Positions 29,991-36,093 of a DNA stretch of 36,093 nt are shown here, one piece after another. Each line of letters opens with the position of its first letter. The first letter of the stretch is position 1. Source of the stretch: Gemmataceae bacterium (GTDB taxonomy: Bacteria > Planctomycetota > Planctomycetia > Gemmatales > Gemmataceae); NCBI GenBank assembly GCA_009692065.1, contig SHZY01000055.1, positions 1 through 36,093 of the forward strand. Direction: 5' to 3'. The position numbers and the translations under genes were made by a program. The notes below the pieces were generated by a model. That model saw nothing but the letters and a program-made list of their open reading frames with translations, made no database searches and was not told the origin of the DNA.

Positions 29991-32489
29991 CTACTTCTTG
30001 CCGCCGAGATCGATTTCCCGCTGGGAAGCGATCGGCTCGCGCCAGATGAGGAGGATAACGAATTCGGTGCGCGGGACGGCGCCGCCCGGGTCCGGTCCCT
30101 TGGGGTTCCCCTTGTCGCCGCCGGGATTTTCCGGAACGCCCTTGCCAAAGCCCTTGTCGCCGCCGCCGGGGAATTTGCCTGCTTCTTGCCCGACGCCCGG
30201 ACCACCGCCGCCGCCACCGGCGCCACCACCCGCGCCGCCGGCACGGCCGAAGTCGCCAAAGATCAAGGAGGCGACGTCGCCGATGGGTCTCCAGCCTTCG
30301 CGGTTGACCTTCTTGCCGTCGTCCTTATCGCCCCCCCCCTTGCCGCCGTCGATACCGCCGCCGCCGAAGCCGCCCTGAAGTGCGCCGGCGCCTGGGCCAG
30401 CTTCGGGGCCGCCTCCCTTGCCCTTGCCCTTGTCGCCGCCGCCGGCTTCGCCCTTGACGAGCGTCTTCAGATAGCTCTTGTTGATGACATTGAACTTGCC
30501 GGCGACCGGGTTCCTCACGACTTCGTTCTCGTACAGATGCAGGAAGTTGACGTAGCTCTGGATGCGCTGATTGAGCTCCTTGTAGGCGGGGTGGTTCTCA
30601 AGGAAAGTCGGCTTGCTCAGGTTGGCGACAATCGTGTTGTTCACAAATTTCGCGCCGTCCTTGTGATAGGTATAACCGCGTATCTCGACGACCCAGCCCG
30701 CCCTCGGCAGCGCCTTCTGCCTGGCGTCGTCTTCCGCGTTGGCGACGTAATCCAGGACATTCTTCTTGTCGGCGTCGGTCATGCCGGGCAGCGTGGCATG
30801 GTCTTTGGCGATCTTGACGAAATAGGGAAGCAGATCGTCGGAGTAGAGCGCATTGATCCCGGCGATGTTGACCTGGATGAGGTTGCGTTTGATCTTGCGA
30901 TCGTTCGCGGCGACCTGGTCGGGCGGCACATCCTTGACGCCGCCGAACCGCTTCGCCTGGAAGAGAGTAAAGGCCTTCTGAGCCTCCTTGTCCGAGTTCC
31001 AGTACTTTTCCCACGGCTGCTCCAGGGCCCAGTTGATCGGCAGGCGTGTGCCGTCTGGCTGCGGGGTGGACATGTTGACGTACTGGTGCAGGAGTTGCCA
31101 GTTGGGGCGTTCTTTGACACCGCCGCCCATTTCGTCGAGCGATTTGATCCTCTTTTTGAGTTTGTCTTCCTCGGCGTCGAATTCGCCGCGGGCCCGTTTC
31201 TCCGCTTCGATCTGGTCTTTTAGCTTCTTTGTCCTTTCCTGAACCACGGGGTCGGTGACGGCGTTCTTCTCCATGCCGCGGGCAAAGGCCAACAGGAACA
31301 TGCCCATCAGCAAGCACGCCGCCGCGGCAACCGCCCACGGCTTCTTGCCGCGTATCACGCGCTCCAGGCGGACCTCATACGGCAGCAGGTTCGTCTGCAA
31401 GCGGGCTTCCTTGATCCCCTGCAGCGCCAGCCCGTAGGCGACGCCGAAGCTCGTGATGTTTTCCTTGAACGTCGGCGCCGTCGTCACCGTTTCACCACCC
31501 GCCCGCTCAAATTTGGCGAGCTTGCGGACTTCGAGTTGTAGCTTCTCTTGCAGGAATTTCTGCAAGCCCGGCAGCCGGAAGGCGTTGCCCAGCCCGACCA
31601 TGAACTGGATCTGGGCATTGCGGTGCGTGTTGGTGAAGTAGCCCAGCGAGCGCTGGACTTCGCCGACGAAATCGTTCAGCACTTGCCGGAGCGAGGTGAG
31701 AATCTTCTTCAACTCCGGCGACTTGGCAGCGTTCTTTTTCAGATGCTCCGCCTTGGCGAAGGTAAGCTTCATTTCCTTGGTAAGGGCGCGGGTGAAGTGG
31801 TTACCGCCGATGGGGATCGGCCGCTGCCAGATGATGCGCCCGCCGTTGGTGATGACCAGGTTCGAGTTATCGGTGCCGATCTCCAGAGCGACGATGCACG
31901 CATTGGCATCGTCGCCGTCGTCGCCCAGCAGGTCGGCGCCTTTGCCGAGCAGGTCGTAGGAGATGAAGTTGCACAGGGCCAGCGGCGCCATCTGGACGAG
32001 ATGGACCTCGACGTTGACTTCCTTGAACTGGCGGATCGCACGCATCACCATGTCGCGTTTCATGGCAAACAGGCCGATCTCCGTCTCGAGGGCCAGGCCA
32101 TCGATGATGTCCCCCTTGTTGAGCCGCTGGAAGTCCCACACGACTTCTTCGAGCGGAAACGGGATCTGCTGCTTGGCCTCGAACTTGACGATGTCGGAGA
32201 TCTTCTTTTCATCAACCGGCGGCAGCTTGACGAATCGCGCCAGACCGCTCTGCCCGGGGACGCTGATCGACACCAGACTGCCCTTGATCTTGTTGCGCGA
32301 CAGGAACTGACTGAGCGCCTCGCGCGCCAGCTCATCCGGATCGGCGTCCGGCTGGCTCAAGATCTTCGGATGCTCGATGTACTCAAACGCGGTCGCGACC
32401 ACCAGGCCCTCTTTCATCTCCAGGCGAATCGCCTTCAGCGCGCACTGCCCAAGGTCAATGCCCCAGACGGCGGGAATACGTGCAGCCAT
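29991..32489 (-). CDS. PilM-PilN fusion protein, type IV pilus-like platform
   Basis: Residues 1-360 are a PilM actin-like ATPase: phosphate loop VWGIDLGQCALKAIRLEM (8-25), VKFEAKQQIPFPLEEVVWDF, second phosphate loop VALEIGTDNSNLVI (200-213) and VGLGNAFRLPGLQKFLQEKL. The chain continues into a PilN-like half: LQTNLLPYE (364-372, like the INLLP motif by which PilN binds PilM), a transmembrane helix (384-403), a coiled coil (411-455) and a periplasmic domain (to about 690). The end is Gly/Lys-rich (about 695-800). PilM and PilN are usually separate (about 350 and 200 residues); this has 832. PilM normally sits under the inner membrane bound to PilN, recruiting the pilus motor. ATG 32489 has GGAG nine bases upstream. 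First gene of the operon. Confidence 0.87.
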   Translation of the reverse strand: MAARIPAVWGIDLGQCALKAIRLEMKEGLVVATAFEYIEHPKILSQPDADPDELAREALSQFLSRNKIKGSLVSISVPGQSGLARFVKLPPVDEKKISDIVKFEAKQQIPFPLEEVVWDFQRLNKGDIIDGLALETEIGLFAMKRDMVMRAIRQFKEVNVEVHLVQMAPLALCNFISYDLLGKGADLLGDDGDDANACIVALEIGTDNSNLVITNGGRIIWQRPIPIGGNHFTRALTKEMKLTFAKAEHLKKNAAKSPELKKILTSLRQVLNDFVGEVQRSLGYFTNTHRNAQIQFMVGLGNAFRLPGLQKFLQEKLQLEVRKLAKFERAGGETVTTAPTFKENITSFGVAYGLALQGIKEARLQTNLLPYEVRLERVIRGKKPWAVAAAACLLMGMFLLAFARGMEKNAVTDPVVQERTKKLKDQIEAEKRARGEFDAEEDKLKKRIKSLDEMGGGVKERPNWQLLHQYVNMSTPQPDGTRLPINWALEQPWEKYWNSDKEAQKAFTLFQAKRFGGVKDVPPDQVAANDRKIKRNLIQVNIAGINALYSDDLLPYFVKIAKDHATLPGMTDADKKNVLDYVANAEDDARQKALPRAGWVVEIRGYTYHKDGAKFVNNTIVANLSKPTFLENHPAYKELNQRIQSYVNFLHLYENEVVRNPVAGKFNVINKSYLKTLVKGEAGGGDKGKGKGGGPEAGPGAGALQGGFGGGGIDGGKGGGDKDDGKKVNREGWRPIGDVASLIFGDFGRAGGAGGGAGGGGGGPGVGQEAGKFPGGGDKGFGKGVPENPGGDKGNPKGPDPGGAVPRTEFVILLIWREPIASQREIDLGGKK

Positions 32490-32797
32490 TAAATGATCTC
32501 CGATATGAAAGTCCCAAAGCGGGCCGATTGGCCAACTGATGACGGTGGCGGACATGCAACCGAATCGGTGCGGACGACCTCCGTTGCCCTACTTATCAGA
32601 CTAACACTTTGGGAAAACCCTTGTCAATCACTAAATTCGGCAAGTTGGGCCAAATCGTATTTCTCCGCTCCCCCATTGGGAATGGGGCTACGGCAACTCG
32701 CCTTTACAGCAACGACAGCTCTCTGTATGAAAGCCACCTCACCTCGCCTTCTGCAGGGATTGCGGAAGCCGCTGGCGTGCGTTCACGGAGGAACGGA
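32490..32797. other. Divergent intergenic region
   Basis: No gene supported. It holds the minus-strand promoter of the pil-like operon and, at its right end, the GGAGGA ribosome binding site (32787-32792) of the small membrane protein. The open plus-strand frame from 32609 lacks coding character before 32798. Confidence 0.55.
32598..32627 (-). promoter_or_regulatory. Putative promoter of the pil-like operon
   Basis: On the minus strand a consensus -35 TTGACA (32622-32627) is followed after 18 bases by TAGTCT (32598-32603), which keeps the TA...T of a -10 box. The predicted leader is about 100 bases long before ATG 32489. Confidence 0.4.
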
Positions 32798-33082
32798 ATG
32801 GTGTCGATGCTCGTCGAGTTGACCGTCTTGATTGCCATGCTCGCAGGCTTACTGTCGGGCAGTTGCTGCATCTACCTGGTCAAGATGAAGCCAAGCGCCA
32901 GGCAAGCACGTTGGGGCCGCCGGCTGTTCGTATTGACGCTGCTGATCCTGGGCGGCATGGGGTTGCTAGCCGCCCTGGAACGGGCCGACGGCCTCGCCCC
33001 GCTCGGCTTGCTCGCAGGTTTGTTGACCGTCGGCATGCTCTGGGAAAGCCCGACACCGGCAACCTCGGAGCCGGAAGCGTAA
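32798..33082 (+). CDS. Small membrane protein, unknown
   Basis: The 94 residues contain three hydrophobic segments: about 5-27 (LVELTVLIAMLAGLLSGSCC), 43-60 (LFVLTLLILGGMGLLAAL) and 67-82. A basic loop (KMKPSARQARWGRR) between the first two should be cytoplasmic. No known family. ATG 32798 is chosen for the strong GGAGGA five bases upstream. The C-terminal SEPEA and the TAA stop fall in a GAAGCGTAAGCGA dispersed repeat. It is divergent from the pil-like operon and a relation to it is not shown. Confidence 0.7.
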   Translation: MVSMLVELTVLIAMLAGLLSGSCCIYLVKMKPSARQARWGRRLFVLTLLILGGMGLLAALERADGLAPLGLLAGLLTVGMLWESPTPATSEPEA

Positions 33083-33118
33083 GCGACGGACAACTTCTTC
33101 GCTCACCCTTCAGCCTCG
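33065..33118. repeat. GAAGCGTWAGCGA-family repeat, second copy
   Basis: The left part (33065-33086) is 20 of 22 identical to the sequence around the MFS gene stop. It pairs poorly with GCTCACCCTTCAGCC (33101-33115), a decayed right arm. It includes the stop codon of the small membrane protein gene. Confidence 0.6.
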
Positions 33119-33127
33119 GATTTTGTA

Positions 33128-33157
33128 TTGGGATTTCCGACTCCGCTCGTGTATCCT
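33128..33157 (+). promoter_or_regulatory. Possible promoter of the secreted protein gene
   Basis: TTGGGA (33128-33133) and TATCCT (33152-33157) are 18 bases apart. The leader to ATG 33198 would be about 34 bases. Weak boxes; plausible only. Confidence 0.3.
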
Positions 33158-33197
33158 AACCTCCCGTTGATCAAACCCTCTCTACCAAGGATCAGCC

Positions 33198-34247
33198 ATG
33201 AATCACTGGTTGTTCATTGCGCCGGCGCTCGTTGTCGCGCTGGCGATGTCCACGTTCACACAAGCCCAGGAAACCATCAAGGATCGCAAGGCCTTCATCC
33301 CCAGTCGCAAGCAGGCGGCAGTCGGCGGCAAGGCGATCGGCATTCTGCTTACCGATGGGCAGCCCGTCCTCAGCACCGAAGGGCGCTCCGGGCCGGCCGA
33401 TCAACTCGTTTTCTCCTCCGGCGGCAATAGCTACCGCTGGATCTACGTGCCGACGCAAGACAATCCGCAGATCACCAACCTGCAAGTACCGGTCGGCGAT
33501 AAAGGCGAAAAGGCCGTCTACGCCGCCCTCAACCTCGCCAACCCGCGTGCGGTCCTCCCCTGGGCCGTGACCCAGTCTTACGCCCTCGTCGAACTCGAAG
33601 TCAACGGCGGCCGCGGCAGCCCGGCGGGCGACAGTTTCGTCGCCACCGAGATCAAGGTCATCGAAAACAGCAAGGACTTCCCGCTCAAAGTCGCTGACGT
33701 CGTCAAGCAGGTGAAAGCTCGCTACGAAGAATATCTTGTCAAGCAAAAAAACGCCATCGACAAGGCGATGAAAGACGGGCTGGAAAAGTCCCTGGGCGGC
33801 AAGCCGGCGACCGGACCACGCGAACGCAAGGACCTGATGTATCTCACCTGGCTGCCAGAATCGAGCACTCTGCGCGTGCACTTCCGCACGACGATCAGCG
33901 ACGGGGCGTACACCGTCGTCAACGTTGGAGACCCGCGACTGCCGCCTCGGAAGCTGCCGCTGGCTCCCAAGGGCAAGGTGCTGCCGCGCGATCCGGGATC
34001 CGTGGTCTTCATCGTCCCGGAAGAATTCGTCCTGCGCGCCGCGCCGCCCAAGAACTTCGCGACGAAAGTCGGCACGACCTTCGGCATCGAGTTCGGCCAG
34101 GCGTACATCGTCAACAAGAAGGGTGAGGTGACCGGCACCGAGACGTTGCCGATCGATTCGTTCACGCAGCAGCTCAACGCACCGGTAGGCATCGGCGGCC
34201 CGCGCCCGTTGCCGCTGCCCGTTCCCCCGGTGCGTGAAGAAAAGTGA
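33198..34247 (+). CDS. Secreted protein of unknown function
   Basis: A signal peptide is clear (1-24, ending TQAQE). The mature 325 residues look mainly beta (IGILLTDGQPVLSTEG, SYALVELEVNGG), with one charged helix in the middle (about 162-190, ADVVKQVKARYEEYLVKQKN) and a Pro-rich tail. No membrane helix, lipobox cysteine or enzyme motif is seen. It probably acts in the periplasm. AAGGA precedes the ATG, and a palindrome with T-run follows the stop. I do not recognise a family. Confidence 0.75.
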   Translation: MNHWLFIAPALVVALAMSTFTQAQETIKDRKAFIPSRKQAAVGGKAIGILLTDGQPVLSTEGRSGPADQLVFSSGGNSYRWIYVPTQDNPQITNLQVPVGDKGEKAVYAALNLANPRAVLPWAVTQSYALVELEVNGGRGSPAGDSFVATEIKVIENSKDFPLKVADVVKQVKARYEEYLVKQKNAIDKAMKDGLEKSLGGKPATGPRERKDLMYLTWLPESSTLRVHFRTTISDGAYTVVNVGDPRLPPRKLPLAPKGKVLPRDPGSVVFIVPEEFVLRAAPPKNFATKVGTTFGIEFGQAYIVNKKGEVTGTETLPIDSFTQQLNAPVGIGGPRPLPLPVPPVREEK

Positions 34248-34253
34248 TCTGAC

Positions 34254-34334
34254 CCGCTTGCCGTTTAGCGCTCGCCCCGAAGCGTCCAGAAACCGATGTT
34301 GCGGCGCGAGCGCTAAACGGCAAGCGGCTTTTTG
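34254..34334 (+). terminator. TTTAGCG-family palindrome, copy 8, with T-run
   Basis: Perfect 22-base arms (34254-34275 and 34306-34327, CCGCTTGCCGTTTAGCGCTCGC) surround a 30-base centre. Five T follow almost at once on the plus strand, so this copy could be an intrinsic terminator for the secreted-protein gene. It lies between convergent genes. It carries both family cores joined, as in the copies at 6139 and 18873, and shows the longest TTTAGCG arm in the window. Confidence 0.75.
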
Positions 34335-34336
34335 TC

Positions 34337-35128
34337 TTATCCCTTGCGCGGCGGCCGCCGATGCGGGGCCGGCTGCTTCTTCTTCGGCTCATTGAGCGGT
34401 TCCGCCTGATCGATGCGGATCGTCTTCCCGCCCAGCTCCATGTATTTGCCCTGCGATGGTTGAGCCACAAACTTCAGGATCACCGGCCCGCGGTCCGCGC
34501 CGACCGGCGCCGCTTTCTCGTTTTGATACTCGCGAATCATAGCAAACTGGTGTTGCTGCCAAAGCTGGCGGAAGCCGGCGCTGCCGTGGTTGTGAAAGAG
34601 GGCGGCCCGCAGTTTCGTGGTCGCTTCCTCGGCGCAATCTTCACGCCGCAGAACCTCCGCGACCTGGCCGACGATCTCCACGTCGGTGACGCCGAGCGCA
34701 TACGCCTTGCGAATCGACTTGAGCGCGTCCTTCGTTCTGCCGAGCGTGAACAGGTACGAGCCGTAATCGGCACAGTACGCCGGCTGCTCCGGTTCCAGTT
34801 CAATCGCGCGAGCATAATACATGTCGGCACGCTCGCGATCGGCCTCCTCGTCTTCCGAGAGGGCGACGGCCATCAGAAAGTGATACTCGGCCTTGAGCGG
34901 GCGAATCGCGATCGCGGCCGTCAGATGGCGGCGCGCGTCCTTGTAGTTTTTTTGTTGCAAATGGATTTCCGCGAGCAGCGCCTGAAGCTCTTCCAGCGTT
35001 GGCCTGGGCAGTTTGCGGAAGCCGGCGAGTTTCGTCAAGGCGGCGAGAGCTTCGGTGAAGCGGCCCATCAGGAACAGATTTCGGCCGCTGGTCAGCAGAA
35101 TATCGATGAGATTGAGCGTCCTGTTCAT
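34337..35128 (-). CDS. TPR repeat protein
   Basis: The 263 residues hold about four TPR units between 10 and 195: LTSGRNLFLMGRFTEALAAL, LQALLAEIHLQQKNYKDARR, AEYHFLMAVALSEDEEADRE and PAYCADYGSYLFTLGRTKDA. The tail (215-263) is basic and Pro/Lys-rich. There is no signal peptide, so it is a cytoplasmic interaction scaffold; partner unknown. ATG 35128 follows a perfect GGAGGA. A TTG start at 35188 is possible but its extension (PMPAGAGPTPHGG) is not TPR-like. It lies 93 bases after the beta-helix-like gene, in the same direction. Confidence 0.8.
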   Translation of the reverse strand: MNRTLNLIDILLTSGRNLFLMGRFTEALAALTKLAGFRKLPRPTLEELQALLAEIHLQQKNYKDARRHLTAAIAIRPLKAEYHFLMAVALSEDEEADRERADMYYARAIELEPEQPAYCADYGSYLFTLGRTKDALKSIRKAYALGVTDVEIVGQVAEVLRREDCAEEATTKLRAALFHNHGSAGFRQLWQQHQFAMIREYQNEKAAPVGADRGPVILKFVAQPSQGKYMELGGKTIRIDQAEPLNEPKKKQPAPHRRPPRKG

Positions 35129-35221
35129 GAGGCATCCTCCATGCGGTGTTGGACCCGCTCCCGCGGGCATGGGGATTATAACGAGCAAGCCAGCTGTCGC
35201 AAGGGCAAATCCCGCCGCCTT

Positions 35222-36093
35222 TCATCGCCCGCCAATCCAAAACCCAGCGTCGGCTTTTCCCTTCGTGAAGAGTGCATAATTCTGACTCACGTAAGAGAGC
35301 TTCCAGCCGGCCATTCCAGCGACCGGCGCTCCTTCCGCCTGCCCTACTTCCTCCCCTTCCGTGACGACGTACTGCCTCTTGCCAACATTCAAAGTCGCTT
35401 GCCCAGGCTTTCCCGCGTCGTTGCGTGGGACCCCTTTGAGCACGACGATATCCTTGTCGGCGAGCGGATTGATGTAGGGGGGAAAAAGATTCAGCTTGGC
35501 GTCGTCAACCTGCGTGCAATTCTTCTTGTGGGAAACGCGGATCGTCGGCGAATTCACAAAGACTACGTCATTGGCGTGCGATACCTCCAGATAGTTTCGT
35601 GCGTGGAGAATAGTGTCTCGCGCATGTGCAACATCAAGACAGTGCCCGCTGAACAAAAACGACCTTCTCGGGTCCTTGCCAGCAAACCGATCATCTGGCC
35701 CACGATTTCCATCATGCGAACAATGAACATAGTGGCCCGCAATCACGATGTTGCCGTAGCCATGAGCAATTTCGATAGCGCCACGCGCATAAATGATGCA
35801 TCGTTGAGCGAGCCCAATTCTCACATTTCCATCCGCGACAATAATGGAATATCGAGCCGGCCCGAATTCAACATCTTGAGCAATTATCAGCTCACTTTCC
35901 AGGCCATGGCGGCGTGCGCCCTGCTTGTCCTTTTCTGGTATGAACTCAAAAACTCCCGGCGTCCGAACCGTGACACATCCTATCTGTCCCACATTGACGG
36001 CGAACCACTGGAGGTCTGCTGATTTTTCGTTTGGTTCGGGGCAGAGGAGCTGAATGTGTCGGCTGTTTGTGCGGAAAGGTGGCGACCAGTCGC
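35222..36093 (-). CDS. Beta-helix-like protein, 5' end outside the window
   Basis: The frame is open to the right edge; 289 residues are visible, beginning DWSPPFRTNSRHIQLLCPEP. No ATG, GTG or TTG occurs in the first 33 codons, so the gene very likely starts beyond 36093, although GTG 35992 is a possible start. The middle (about 70-200) is made of short, regularly spaced hydrophobic strands with Gly, Asn and His turns (YSIIVADGNVRIGLAQRCII, IEIAHGYGNIVIAGHYVHC, TILHARNYLEVSHANDVVFV). That pattern suggests a right-handed beta-helix or a bactofilin-like solenoid. Cellular location cannot be judged without the N-terminus. The closing part is a small alpha/beta tail (VAGMAGWKLSYVSQNYALFT). Confidence 0.72.
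   Translation of the reverse strand, partial: DWSPPFRTNSRHIQLLCPEPNEKSADLQWFAVNVGQIGCVTVRTPGVFEFIPEKDKQGARRHGLESELIIAQDVEFGPARYSIIVADGNVRIGLAQRCIIYARGAIEIAHGYGNIVIAGHYVHCSHDGNRGPDDRFAGKDPRRSFLFSGHCLDVAHARDTILHARNYLEVSHANDVVFVNSPTIRVSHKKNCTQVDDAKLNLFPPYINPLADKDIVVLKGVPRNDAGKPGQATLNVGKRQYVVTEGEEVGQAEGAPVAGMAGWKLSYVSQNYALFTKGKADAGFWIGGR

Noticed and set aside
1003-34327. TTTAGCG palindromes as terminal inverted repeats of insertion sequences
   Set aside because: Arms are only 8 to 48 bases apart in each copy, with no transposase or target duplication between or beside them.
34361-36022. 553-codon plus-strand ORF at the right end
   Set aside because: It runs antisense across two minus-strand genes with clear TPR and solenoid patterns and has no recognisable domains.
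1-36093. tRNA genes and CRISPR arrays
   Set aside because: No T-loop-like GTTCGAATC with a matching acceptor stem was found in any gap, and no regularly spaced direct repeats of CRISPR type are present.

Overview
The window reads as chromosome of a member of the Planctomycetota, most likely a Gemmata-like (Gemmatales) bacterium. The reasons are family-level and I could not run a search: G+C-rich coding sequence, secreted PQQ-type propeller and SUMF1-fold proteins, an EF-P paralogue with the glycine-asparagine loop of the PVC group, very long PilM-type proteins with Gly/Lys-rich tails, and many intergenic palindromes. About 30 genes are visible. There is no phage, integrase, transposase, CRISPR array or tRNA.

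Left edge (1-422): on the minus strand there is a promoter with an AT-rich upstream element and a near-consensus boxA, which is how an rRNA operon begins. If so, a 16S gene lies just outside the window and runs leftwards, divergent from efp. Region 423-6139 holds efp, a CnoX-type thioredoxin-TPR protein, a CaMKII association-domain protein, an SGNH hydrolase, an MFS exporter, and a heptosyltransferase-like GT9 gene overlapping a Maf nucleotide pyrophosphatase. Region 6198-13054 is mainly minus strand: a 937-residue secreted glycosidase-like protein, then an operon of zinc-ribbon/CBM9-like membrane protein, RluA-type pseudouridine synthase and PfkB/HldE-like sugar kinase. Between them lies a small gene that seems to be broken by an in-frame stop.

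Region 13204-24899: a SUMF1-fold protein and a PQQ propeller protein, both secreted; a decayed gene with at least two frameshifts; a TPR protein ending in two copies of the RNA polymerase alpha C-terminal domain; a THUMP methyltransferase; a translationally coupled pair ending in an HTTM membrane protein; a Tat-exported DUF3500 protein; a TolB-like propeller; and two unknowns.

Region 25269-32489 is one minus-strand operon resembling pilM-pilN-pilO-pilP of type IV pilus or type II secretion machines. PilM and PilN are fused in the first gene, and all three products carry long Gly/Lys-rich stretches. A promoter precedes it and an intrinsic terminator follows it. The right end (32798-36093) holds a small membrane protein, a secreted unknown, a TPR protein and a beta-helix-like protein cut by the window edge.

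Between genes there are several families of dispersed palindromes. The main one has eight copies with TTTAGCG/CCGCTTG cores. Some copies supply stop codons or the last residues of the adjacent genes, and one lies between divergent genes, so they are not simply terminators. The strongest leads are the TPR-alphaCTD protein, the PilM-PilN fusion operon and this repeat system.
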